In this document: one piece after another, positions 54,008 to 64,000 of the stretch | How positions within the stretch are numbered: the stretch's first letter is position 1 | Layout: the number at the start of each line of letters is the position of its first letter | Source of the DNA: Populus alba | Lineage: Eukaryota > Streptophyta > Magnoliopsida > Malpighiales > Salicaceae | Assembly: GCF_005239225.2 (NCBI RefSeq) | Contig: NC_133295.1 | Coordinates: 186,001 to 250,000 of the forward strand | Length of the DNA stretch: 64,000 nt | Direction of reading: 5' to 3' | The notes under the pieces: generated by a model | Databases searched by the model: none | Seen by the model: only the letters and a program-made list of their open reading frames with translations | Told to the model about the DNA's origin: nothing | Position numbers and translations under genes: made by a program

Positions 54008-55664
54008 TGATGGTTTAAAGTGGTGTTTGATTTTTGCTCAAAAATGAAAGTTGTCAAAATTGTGTTTTGACCATACTACTGTGTAGAGGAGGAAGAGACG
54101 AAGCCACTATTGAAAACCGCGTCGAAATCAGACGTCGGGCATGGCCGCACGTGCCGGCGGAGTGGCTGGCCACGTGCGCAGACGCGCGCCACGCGTCTTC
54201 TTTGCCCGGATGGCCTGACCCGACCCGAATACCAGATGACCCAACCCACGTGACAAACCCGGATAGAGATGACGTCATCATGATGTCAGTATGGCATCAG
54301 CATGCAGAGTTGGCATGCCATGTCATCGCCCTGTCAGCAGAAACGTCAGCACCGTGGGACCCACATGCCATGTCATCAGCTGCGAGCCAAGCCGAGCCAA
54401 TTTTAGCCGAGCCGAATGGGAGCCGAGCTGAGCCGCGAGCCGAGGGAAAGGATTCTGTGCAGCAGAGTCTACGTGCAATCGGATCTGAGATTGAATCTGA
54501 GCCGTTGATCAGGCCAGAATTGTTTTGATCAAATCTTAGCCGTCTGAAGTGCGATTTGGACGATTCAAGACATGTTTCCAGCTAATTTGATCATTCTGGA
54601 TGCAATGGTACGGTCCAATCATTGATATGCGAGACCAGAAAATGGTGGTGGTTAATTATTAAGAGAGATTGCCCGATCAGGAGGCATCTGAGGGTCTTGA
54701 TGGAGGTCGATGGAGATGAAAAAGAAGAAGGTGCACATGTTTACCAAATTACATGTGCTGAACTGTTAAGTGACGAATTTAATTGCCTTGATGGAAGGCA
54801 AAATTAGGACACTCTGGACACCCGGTTATGTGGACGATTTAAGGTGGAGAGTGAAAACTGATGAAGACCAATCTTGACGAATCTAAGCACTGGTAGTCTC
54901 GCTAGATGTTGAGAAATCATGTATTAAACCTGTATTCCAGATCACTTGTAAAGGAAAGCCGCAACAAAGATAGCAAATGGTTGTATGTACGGAAAGACAG
55001 TACGATGGATAGATATGGCCTAAAAAGTTCTGTCTAGGAGATTGTGTTTTAAGCGGGACCAGTGTGACCCCTCCAATCTTTCCTGGGAACTTACTTAGTG
55101 GAAGGATTATCCATACGGTACTATTTTCATAGATATAACAGTTTGTAATGAAACGGTTGAAGACTAGCAGGATGACGACACAAGGGGAACAGATGGGTTC
55201 CGTATGATCAAGGATCTGATGGAGTAGTGATTTCTCTAAAGAAGTTAGATTCAGTGAATGTGATTTCTCGAGGGGAGAATTGATGAAGACCCTGATAATG
55301 GAAGAGAAATACAACAAGGGGATAAAGATTGGCACCCTATTTTGACTTGGACAGTTGTTGTGACAGGATGAGCTGCTGTCAAACATAAGCAAGGAATAGG
55401 GAGAAAATCTGGAGAACAGAAATTGCACGAGGGCACACGGAGATTGTGCAAGAGTACCCGTAGGATCCAACGAGGTACTGTAATGAGACAACAGGTGCAA
55501 GGAGAAGAAGAGTTCCCAGATGAAGCTCAAAGCAGAGACTGTGTACAACATGAAGTCTCTTATGCTCTTAATGAAGACAACAGGCGAGGACCTTTCCAAT
55601 GCATGCAAGGATGGAAAGATGAGCTGTTGCAGAGGCACCTAATTGAGGAGGTGCAAACGCCTAT

Positions 55665-57936
55665 TGTCGCACCCCAAAAAAATCATCTCAATCGGCGCGC
55701 GGCATCGGCTGGCGATTTAATTCTCGTTGTTGCATTTGCTTGAATTTGGTTCGTTGGAGTCGCCACCTAGTAATTGATTTCGGGCTACTAGGAAACCGGA
55801 TGTACTGGTCTTGTCAGAGATTCGCGGGTACGGGACTGGTTGTGGTTAGGGAAGGTATTAGCACCCCTAACGCACCCTACCTGAGGTAAGCTGCTTCGTG
55901 GCTTTGACGTGTTAAAGAAGTTTTAATAATTGTCTTTTCATCGGAAATTAGAAATATTACTTACGTATAAGTTAATAATTCTTAACCGTGATCCAATCAA
56001 AATATTAAATTCTTCTTTTGATATCTGCAATTTTATCATTAAAAAATAAAATATATATAAATAAAAAATAAAAAAAATAAAACACATACAAACACCCACA
56101 TTCACTTTTACTATTTTTTTGTTTCTTTTTCTTTTCTTTTTCTTTTCTTTTACATCCACAATACAAATACAAATACAAAATAAATAAATAAAAATACACC
56201 AACACACACAACCCCTTTTTTATTATTATTTTCTCTTTCTTTTCTTTTTCTTTTCTTTTCTTTTCTTTTACATCCAATATTTACAAAAATACAAATTACA
56301 AAAACTCAAAACTAAACAAAAATTACTTTAAACAATTCTAAAATTACTAAACAACCCCTAAAACATCCTAAGGCTTCTAGAACATGCAGGAACAGTACAC
56401 GGGAACAGTGCTGGGAGGCTTCAGGTGCAGAGAATCAGTGGCGGCGCGTCTTCCCACGCGCCCCCACCACTGGCGGCGCGTGGGTTCACGCGCCTCCACG
56501 AGAAAACGCAGCAGCAGGGGGGATCGGCTTCTTCTCAGCCTCCCAACGCCGACGATGACCTGCAGAACAAAAAAAGGGAACAACACAGCAGTCGATTTTA
56601 ATTCTTTTTCTTTGTTTTTCAGATCTGTTTTTTTGGGTCTTTTTGGTTACGGTTTTCAAATCATTTCAGTTCTCTCCTCCTCCGGCGCTGCTTCTGTTGT
56701 GAAGGATTTCATCACCTTCTCCTCTGCTTCGGATGGCCGGCGTGTGTCCAAAGAGCTGCTGCTGGAGGCTCCGATGCGGTCCGGGCGAGCTGGGTTCTTC
56801 GATGAAAGAAGCCGGTGAAGGGGATTCCTGCTGGGAAGGTCAGACGGCGTCCCCTAAGCTGGTGGCGGATCTCCGGTTCGGTGGAGCTGCTTCTCGTCGC
56901 TGGGTTCTTCAGTTGTGGGGAGATCGGTGGCGGTGCTGAGGAGATTGGGTGCTGCTGTGGAAGGCTGGCCGGCGAGAGAGAGAGGAAGAAGATGGTGAGC
57001 AGCGGGGGCTATTGGGGGTCGGCTGTGAGAAGGGAAAAAGAATCAAATCAGGGGAGGGGGCTGGTTCACAGGGGAACCGGAGAAGGAAAAGGAAACCACC
57101 GTTGGAGAGGGAGAGGATATTGGCCGCATCCGTGGGGATGAGGGAGAGAGATCAACGGTGGGCCGGTTCTCTGGTTAGGAAAGGAGCGACCGGGAGAGAA
57201 GAAGAGGGGCTGTCCTGGCGGCCGGTTGGAGAAGAAAAATCAGAAGGTGGGGGGGGTGTTTGGCCGTGGTGGAGGAAAAATGGGGAAGGAAAAAAAGGGT
57301 CTTGGCCGGCGGCTGTGATTTTTTTGGTAGGTACGGCTGTGGGAGAAAGAGATGAAGATGGTGAACCGTGTGGGTCAAATGTGGGACTCCGATGGTGGGG
57401 GTCCTTGGCTCTCTGGTTCTGGGAGAGTAAAATCCAAGGACCCCGAGAAACAAAAATTCAAAATCAGTAGGGGGAGGCGCCGCCGGCCAGTTGTTTTTGA
57501 GTGGAGAGAAAAAGTTGGGTTTTAGGGTTTTGTGTTTTTTCTCAATGTCCCCAAATTAACCTCTCCCTTGCAAGTGTTTGAAACCAGTATTTATAGGCAA
57601 AAATAAAAAAATATTACCAAGTTTTCAACATTGGTCCCTTAACTTTCTTTTTTGTAAAATTTGATTTTTCTTGTTTTTTTTTGTAATTTTTTTGAAAATG
57701 AGCAATATCAACGTCGACTCGATGCGGAAAATCAATGATTTTAAAAACGACGCGTGAAAAGTCGAACGCGTTTGAAAGACCCTTAAAAATTTAAATTCTT
57801 TTTCAGACGACGTTGAAAATGCTAAAATGACGCAAATATATTAAAAAACATATTTTTTTGGATTTTCATTGTTTTTCTCATTTTTTGGATTTTTTGAAAA
57901 TATATCAAAACATGGGTCAAAAATTGGGTAGCAACA
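55665..57936 (-). repeat. 3' LTR (2,272 bp) of a large gypsy-type element
   Basis: On the minus strand it starts TGTTGCTACCCAATTTTTG and ends GGGGTGCGACA. A minus-strand TATA (GCCTATAAATAC, 57587-57598) lies about 340 bp inside. A GC-rich leader (56400-57480) and an end with CTAGGTGGCGACTCC match the LTR at 42481-44868. The PPT just outside its right end shows that the element body lies to the right. Pyrimidine microsatellites (TTTTC units) occur twice, at 56118-56153 and 56232-56271, each followed by TTTACATCCA. The left flank CCTAT (55660-55664) is the likely TSD, with its partner outside the window. Confidence 0.88.
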
Positions 57937-57955
57937 GATGCCCCCTCTTTACAAT
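57937..57955 (-). other. Polypurine tract of the large gypsy-type element
   Basis: Minus strand reads ATTGTAAAGAGGGGGCATC and abuts the LTR start. Confidence 0.88.
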
Positions 57956-58029
57956 GCTTACGAAGCAAAACTCCTCAAAATTTTGCATAGTAAGCTTTGT
58001 AAAGAAAACAAAAGGAAAATGATTTCATT

Positions 58030-59335
58030 ATCTTGGGCGACCTGCCCACACACTCACACTGATCTATTTTCACGGGCGACCTGCCCACACATACTCACCC
58101 TAGTCTATTTTCACGGGCGACCGACCCACACTCTCCCAATAGTCTATTTTCACGGGCGACCTGCCCACACATTGGGTTTACCTGAGATCCCATCTGGCGA
58201 TCTCATTCAACTGGAACGAAATATGTGTAACTCGGTCAACCTGAAATCCCATCTGGCGATTCCCTTTAACCAAAGCTACATGAGATCCCATCTGGCGACC
58301 TCATTCTGGTTTCATTGTACGGGTGACTAACCCTAGAAAAAAGCTGGTCTCATTGTACGGGTGACGAACCCTGGTGCTGCTGGTCTCATTGTACGGGTGA
58401 CGAACCCTAGAAAAAAGCTGGTCTCATTGTACGGGTGACGAACCCTATGTTGGTCTCATTGTACGGGTGACGAACCCTATGTTGGTCTCATTGTACGGGT
58501 GACGAACCCTAGAAAAAAGCTGGTCTCATTGTACGGGTGACGAACCCTATGTTGGTCTCATTGTACGGGTGACGAACCCTATGTTGGTCTCATTGTACGG
58601 GTGACGAACCCTATGTTGGTCTCATTGTACGGGTGACGAACCCTATGTTGGTCTCATTGTACGGGTGACTAACCCTGGAAAAATGCTGGTCTCATTGTAT
58701 GGGTGACCGACCCAAAAATGGAAAAAATGTGAAGACGTGTGGTCTCATTGTAATGGGTGACCTACCCACGTGGAAAGAATATGAAAAGGTGGTCTCGTTG
58801 TGATGGGCGACCTACCCAAATAGAAAGAATGTGATGTGCGGTCTTATTATAATGGGTGACCTACCCAAATGGAAAAAATATGATGAAGTGTGGTCTCATT
58901 GTAATGGGTGACCTACCCAGATGGAAAAAATATGATGAAGTGCGGTCTCATTGTCATGGGTGACCTACCCGAAAAATGGAAAAAATATGAAGTGGGGTCT
59001 CATTGTAATGGGTGACCTACCCAGATGGAAAAAATATGATGAACGGTCTCGTTGTGATGGGCGACCTACCCAAATAGAAAGAATATGAAGTGCGGTCTCA
59101 TTGTAATGGGTGACCTACCCAAAAATGGAAAAAATATGAAATGTGGTCTCATTGTAATGGGTGACCAACCCGGATGGAAAAAATATGATGAACGGTCTCG
59201 TTGTGATGGGTGACCAACCCAGGTGGAAAGAATGTGAAAAAATGGTCTCATTATGATGGGTGACCTACCCAGATGGAAAAAATATGAAGTGTGGTCTCAT
59301 TGTAATGGGTGACCTACCCAAGAAAAATGTTTGCG
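58030..59335 (-). repeat. Field of four successive tandem-repeat arrays
   Basis: Array 1 (58030-58170): about four units of roughly 42 bp with CACGGGCGACCTGCCCACAC. Array 2 (58180-58300): three units with GAGATCCCATCTGGCGAT. Array 3 (58305-58700): about twelve units of 32 or 38 bp, GGTCTCATTGTACGGGTGAC plus GAACCCT. Array 4 (58735-59325): about twelve units of about 50 bp, GGTCTCATTGTAATGGGTGA plus CCTACCC. Most units share a GGGYGAC.NACCC-like core. The position between pol and the 3' LTR is where Tat/Ogre-type elements carry tandem repeats (family knowledge). Confidence 0.92.
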
Positions 59336-59458
59336 AGGGCCCAAAGGCGCACTCGAAATGAGGTAGGGTTAGAAAACGCACTACCTGGGAAGTGAGGGCT
59401 CAACGGCGCACTCGAAATGAGGTAGGGTTATAAAAACGCACTACCCGAGATGATGGCG
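59335..59458 (-). repeat. Two-copy 57-bp tandem repeat
   Basis: GGCGCACTCGAAATGAGGTA and GGGTTA...AACGCACTACC occur twice in a row. Confidence 0.9.
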
Positions 59459-62400
59459 AAACATCGACCATGCATTATGATCAATATGCATGTATACTTA
59501 CCTGAGAAAAATAGGTCCCCCTTTCTTCATGGTGTGTTTCTTTTCTCAAAAGTTGGAGTGTTGGCAGTGAACTTCGATGGCTTCTTCGTTCTTGCTTACT
59601 CGAGTCATCTCTTGTGATTTTGATCTCTAGGAAAGACTTGATATCATCGTACTTCTTTGTCCTCCGCTTCTTTATCTTAAAGGTTGCCAATTTTGCTCGA
59701 CATTTTCTTAGAATGGGAATCATGAAGCCAACCCTATCATATGTTTCTTTATTGCCCCCTAGCTTGATCATGCCCCCAAGTGTGGTACTGCTTGATTCAT
59801 CATGAAGGATTTTCTCTCCTGGCTTCTTCTGAGAATTATCCTCTGATTGATTGTGTGCATCACGCCAATACCCATCAAGATTGTTAATCAGTCATGAACT
59901 TGCCTCTATTTGAAACAGTACTCTTTAAGTACATGTTATCATCAGCCTTCTTAGAACTCATTCAGTCATCCAATCATGCATCTCATAGCTTGCAGTACAA
60001 AGGCTCATGGTTGTATGCTCAGTGCTCTTCTCATAGACTCCTTTCAACTCTTCTAATCAGATTGTGAAAAGAAATGCCTCGGCCTCATCAATGATGCTAC
60101 TTCTGTCACCCATACTCATGCGGTGAAGTGCTCATCTGGCTTCGAAACAAATTGTCCCACACAGTCAGTCTTCGGGGTGGGTGCCTTTCTGACATTCATT
60201 CAATGCAGTTGCGTGGTAACGTCTGTCGATAACCATGTTTCAAAGGATGACAATATGAGATTGTCCTTCAAGTGCATCATTGTTCCACAGTCAGTCTTGG
60301 TGGTGTGCATATGTTCGATGTTCATTCAAATGCACTCACCCGATAACATCTGTCAGGAGTCATAGCCATGTTTCAGAGGGTGACCCAAGATGGAGATATG
60401 AAAATATCCTTTAAGTGCAGCGTTGCTCATCAATTGCTACTGAAGTTCACTGAATCATGGATTGTCTTTGAACAACATTGCCCCAGCAATGATATGAATG
60501 CTCGTTCATCAGTTTATACTCAATGATGTTTTCCTTTGTCATTGTCAGATGATAATCATAACTTTCTGGGACTTTGATGACTCATCATCTGATTCTTTCT
60601 TTGCCCCCAGCTGATCTAGATACTGTTCGTTTTCCTTCTTAAGGTCCACTGTATTGCCCCCAGCTGCTCAACTTTTCAAGGAGTGTCGAGGACTTCAATG
60701 TCATTTCTATCAACGATTTTGCATACTCAATCGATGTTCTTCTGTGTTTGATAATCTTCCTTGTTCTGGAATCAACTCTCATATTTCAAAGATCATGTCT
60801 ATTCAAAGTCTAGTTTGTTGAAATGAAATCAAAGATGTCCTTTTTTGGAAATCTTTTGAAAATCAAGCTTTTTGATCAAAGACCCAACACACGTTATTCG
60901 AATATATAGTCCTTTGATTGTCATGCATTTTGAAAACAGAAATTGACCCAATGTAGGATTAAAAAAGGCTTTTTCCATGGTTCTTTGTATCAATTTGAAT
61001 CCTTGATGTTGGGTATATCATTTGATAGTCTATGATGAGGTGACCTTTGCATGAATTTCAAAAAAAACAAAAATGCTCAAGTCAAAACTCCGACTTTATC
61101 AAGAAAGGTTGTTTCTCTTCTTATAACTTGTTTTATCAGCATGCATAATAACCAATAGCTTAATTCATGAAGTCACGACCCTTATGGAAAAACTCTTCAA
61201 ATTTTGAGAGCGCCATTTATCGGTTCAAATTGCTTGCTTGATTAAAAAGGGCTTTTAAAAGCACGTAATGCAGGCTATGGTTCATGGCTATGAAAGAAAG
61301 GAATTTCAAAGGCTCAAAAGGTGTTTGAGGGTTTCAAAGACCTAGGATCAACATCAACTATTCATCAACTTGTTTTCTATTGTTGTCTTTGTAGAGGAGA
61401 CGACATATAACCTTGTTAACCTCAAAGATCAGACTTCGCTTAACATAAGTCATAACACAAATCCCACTTTTTCTTTGATGAATAACCAATCTAATTTTGA
61501 AGACATTAGAGGCTTTATCCTAGACACATCGAAAGATATGAAGCATCGATTTTTCTAGTGTTGACTTTTGGCATTTATTGTCTTTTCTCAATTGAGTACT
61601 GCCTTGCCTCTCTTAGAATTGATATGCATTTTCTTTCCTTTTCATTTTTTTTTTTTTTTTTTTTGCATAGCCTTCCTCAAAGTTTTCCTTGGATGACCCT
61701 CAATCTATGGATTTTTTTCTTCTAGCCCTTTCTCAAACATTGGACTTTTGTTCTAAGCTCCTCTTTGATCCATTGATCTTATCCGTGTCTCCAAAATATT
61801 TCTCATTTGCCCCCAGTGTGGGGTGTGATCCTAGTCAGGGTTTCTTTTTGAAAGAAATATTTCACTAGGCTCAAAATGGGACTGCAAAGGATATAATTTT
61901 TAAGAAATGTGAAAGGATAACCAAGATGGCCTTTTCTCATTTCAAGCAAGGTCAGTTAGAACTGATAAATTTTGACCTCATCCAGTGTAATGATTTGGAC
62001 TTGTAAGAATCATGATTCACGAGTCCATAACTACCGAATCCACTACATGTCATTATGCATACTGTTAAAACTTAGCTATATGATGTGTGGTTCAGTTTTA
62101 GGAGGTATGAGTTCAAAATTGTTTGGTCACCTCATGTCATTTTCAAACATAGAGTCATTTCTGTAATCAAAACACTTTTAATCTTCCGGAATGATTAACT
62201 TTTATCGCATGTTGGAGTTTGATCAAAATATTTTGTCAGAATAAAATGTTGAACATCTGTTGATTTCAAAACAACAAAGAGACAAAAGCCAAACATGTTT
62301 CGTTGAAGGATGAGATGTGATATCAAAACAAAAATGCAAAATTCCATAACAATATGATTGGCATTGTTGGCGCCATTCATCACCATTCTTGAATTAGCTG

Positions 62401-64000
62401 TTCTGGCTATATCTGTGTTTGGCCAAGCACTTTTGATCAACATGTCATTCTGAAGATTTTTGAAGGGCAATATAGTCAATGACACCCTCCTTCACCGTCT
62501 CCACTTGTCTCTTGCTCACCAACTTTCAGACTCAATTCTTGCAACTGTTCACTTGAAATGGTTAAGGACCCCATAATGACATCACATCTCTTATCTGGAT
62601 TATACCACCTAGAAATTGGTGGTTGCATGGGATTTGTCGGAGTCAAGCAAAATTCTGGAATCTGGCAGATGCTGGTTGACAAACTTACACGGCAGAGGAA
62701 TGTCCCATCTTGGCAAGGACATTTGAGCAATTGATGATACCGTGAGACCTGGCTATACCACATAATTAAGATTTCACACTGTCAAAGTCATCTCCTGATT
62801 CACCTCTCATCATTGTTCTGGAATCCATGGCAGATCCTTCAATCTTTCCTCTTTTCATAGCTTGTTTAATTCTTCGGCAAATCCTCACAGCATCATTTCA
62901 ATCTTCCAATATTGTTGTGGTTGGTTAAGGATTGTTAGAAAACTTTCCAACAGCTTGGTAATTTTGGCAGCACCTAGAAACTTGTAGTATCGCCACTACC
63001 GACGTGTGGAATCACACATTGTCTCTATTGGAAGAGTACCTGATGAATCTGAAAGTCCTTTGTCCCCTCTTTGATTTCTCACTGACAGTGCAGCAAACAA
63101 ACACCTATAGAGGAAGTCCTGCTCTGTTGAAGTTTCAGTATTCTTCATGTTTTTTTCAGTCTAGGCATGTCTTTTCTCTCTACTTTTGCGTTTTAATACT
63201 GACACTGTTGGAGGAAAATCATAGATGACCTGAAACTACTGCATTCCTTCTTGGACTTCCCACTTGCGGATCCACAAACAGATTCCTGCTGAGAGAGCTC
63301 TACTACGTTGAAGTTTGATGTCTGCTCATATTTTCCAGACCAGGTCTGGCTCTTCAACCTACTAAGAGGTCTTCGTGCTGAAACTAATGAGAGAAATATT
63401 TGTAGCATATGCAACTTATAAATCCCCTCTTGCATTCCCAATTTGCAGAGCCATAAATGGATTTTTGTAGAGAGAGCTCTGCCACATTGAAGTTCAGTGT
63501 TCAATCATGTTTTTTCAGACCATCTTGTGCTGCTGAACTGGAATTGAGCTCATAATTGGGGTAACTTCAAAGCAGACTAATGCACCATGAACATGAGGCT
63601 AGTGGTCATTTGATTCTATTAGATGATGTGGATGCGATGAATACTTAACAGTGCAACTGGACAAGAATCAGAATTGTCATCAGTTGATGATTGAAGGCAT
63701 TGTTGATATTGTTCATGACGGAAAAGGAGAGATACAACTTCAATTGGATAGGAACAAGCAGTGTTCCCACAAAAAACTATGTAGACACTCTCTTTCCATT
63801 TGATGCTCAACACTTGTTCAAGCAGATCTGAGTCCCGCTACTTCACCCTTGATGCTCTCAACCTTAATATGATACTGAACCTATATCTGACTCCTTTGTT
63901 CACTTCCATTATCTTTCTTCAATCTCGTGCAGCGCAACTTGTGTGGGGGACCTACCTTTCAGCCCGGTACATGCATGATAAATGTATGAACATGTAATCT
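59459..64000 (-). mobile_element. Internal region of the large gypsy-type element, no domain recognised
   Basis: About 4.5 kb to the right of the PPT and repeats. No RT, integrase, protease or gag motif could be found in any frame; the longest frames are about 100 codons. TTGCCCCCAG-type pieces recur (60600, 60650, 61810). A block with ATTGAAGTT and a TTTTCAGNC tail repeats three times at 63083-63535. Probably the long non-coding 3' part of the element or a LARD derivative; the boundary beyond 64000 is unseen. Confidence 0.5.
63083..63535 (-). repeat. Degenerate repeat, three units of about 175-180 bp
   Basis: Units align at 63083, 63258 and 63437: CACTTGCGGATCCACAAACAG corresponds to AATTTGCAGAGCCATAAATGG, followed by AGAGAGCTCT, a GTTGAAGTT-like block and TTTTCAGACC. 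Confidence 0.6.

Larger units (their letters stand above)
53611..55664 (+). mobile_element. LTR element without recognisable coding domains, interrupted at 55664
   Basis: 5' LTR, PBS and about 1.66 kb of internal DNA, then cut by the gypsy LTR at 55665. The internal region has a GC-rich part with repeated GCCGAGCC motifs (54380-54440) and frames on both strands (54034-54528 plus; 54883-55638 minus), none with gag, protease, RT or integrase motifs. The rest would lie beyond the nested element, outside the window. Best described as a LARD-like derivative (inference). Confidence 0.65.

Noticed and set aside
54883..55638. 251-codon minus-strand ORF
   Set aside because: Antisense to the interior of the 53611 element, with no domain; composition resembles the reverse of a purine-rich non-coding strand.
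56384..57470. Three overlapping plus-strand ORFs of 108-173 codons
   Set aside because: All lie in the GC-rich leader of a minus-oriented LTR; the matching LTR at 42.5-44.9 kb has no corresponding frames.
59066..59251. 61-codon repetitive ORF (SPITMRPHFIFF units)
   Set aside because: It only mirrors the 50-bp array read in one frame, and units have lengths that break the frame elsewhere.
58030..59335. CRISPR-like array
   Set aside because: Spacers are not unique, unit length changes and repeats run through the whole unit. In a plant genome next to an LTR this is a retroelement tandem repeat.
1..64000. tRNA or rRNA genes
   Set aside because: The only tRNA-like strings are TGGTATCAGAGC primer-binding sites adjacent to LTRs. 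No cloverleaf or rRNA core was recognised.

Overview
The window is nuclear DNA from a woody eudicot, most likely a poplar or willow (Salicaceae). The reasons are AT-rich non-coding DNA, small introns with GT-AG borders, plant-type LTR retrotransposons primed by initiator-Met tRNA, a Cf-type LRR receptor-like protein (RLP) cluster and a WAT1/MtN21 transporter gene. The genus is an inference.

Layout. 0-3.4 kb: a nine-exon minus-strand gene for an EF-hand endonuclease/exonuclease/phosphatase-fold protein, readable in frame from ATG to stop. 5.35-11.16 kb: a complete but frameshifted Ty3/gypsy chromovirus on the minus strand, with LTRs, target-site duplication (TSD), primer-binding site (PBS) and polypurine tract (PPT) all visible and a 703-bp hAT-type MITE inside gag. 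14.7-17.5 kb: a seven-exon WAT1-related transporter gene on the minus strand whose 5' exons carry small indels. 19.8-22.8 kb: a decayed minisatellite of about 65 bp period, split by a 2.3-kb solo LTR. 23.7-33.0 kb: a decayed plus-strand gypsy element invaded by a second LTR family, including a 3.4-kb non-autonomous element with an IQ-motif ORF; the protease segment of the host element has been flipped between two LTRs. 33.5-53.7 kb: the RLP cluster, with one intact 982-codon gene and at least five truncated copies, a segmental duplication of about 2 kb, solo LTRs, an AAA-ATPase gene fragment and a very young Ty1/copia element without RT/RNase H. 53.6-64 kb: a non-autonomous element cut by a large gypsy-type element on the minus strand, seen as its 2.27-kb 3' LTR, PPT, a dense field of tandem repeats and several kilobases of sequence without a recognisable gene.

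Functionally, three loci look like cellular genes: the EF-hand phosphatase-fold gene, the WAT1 gene (probably damaged or mis-assembled) and the intact RLP. The rest is the product of waves of retrotransposition and of tandem or segmental duplication around the RLP locus. Five LTR insertions have 5-bp TSDs that could be matched by eye, and the MITE has an 8-bp TSD, so the order of events can be read directly.
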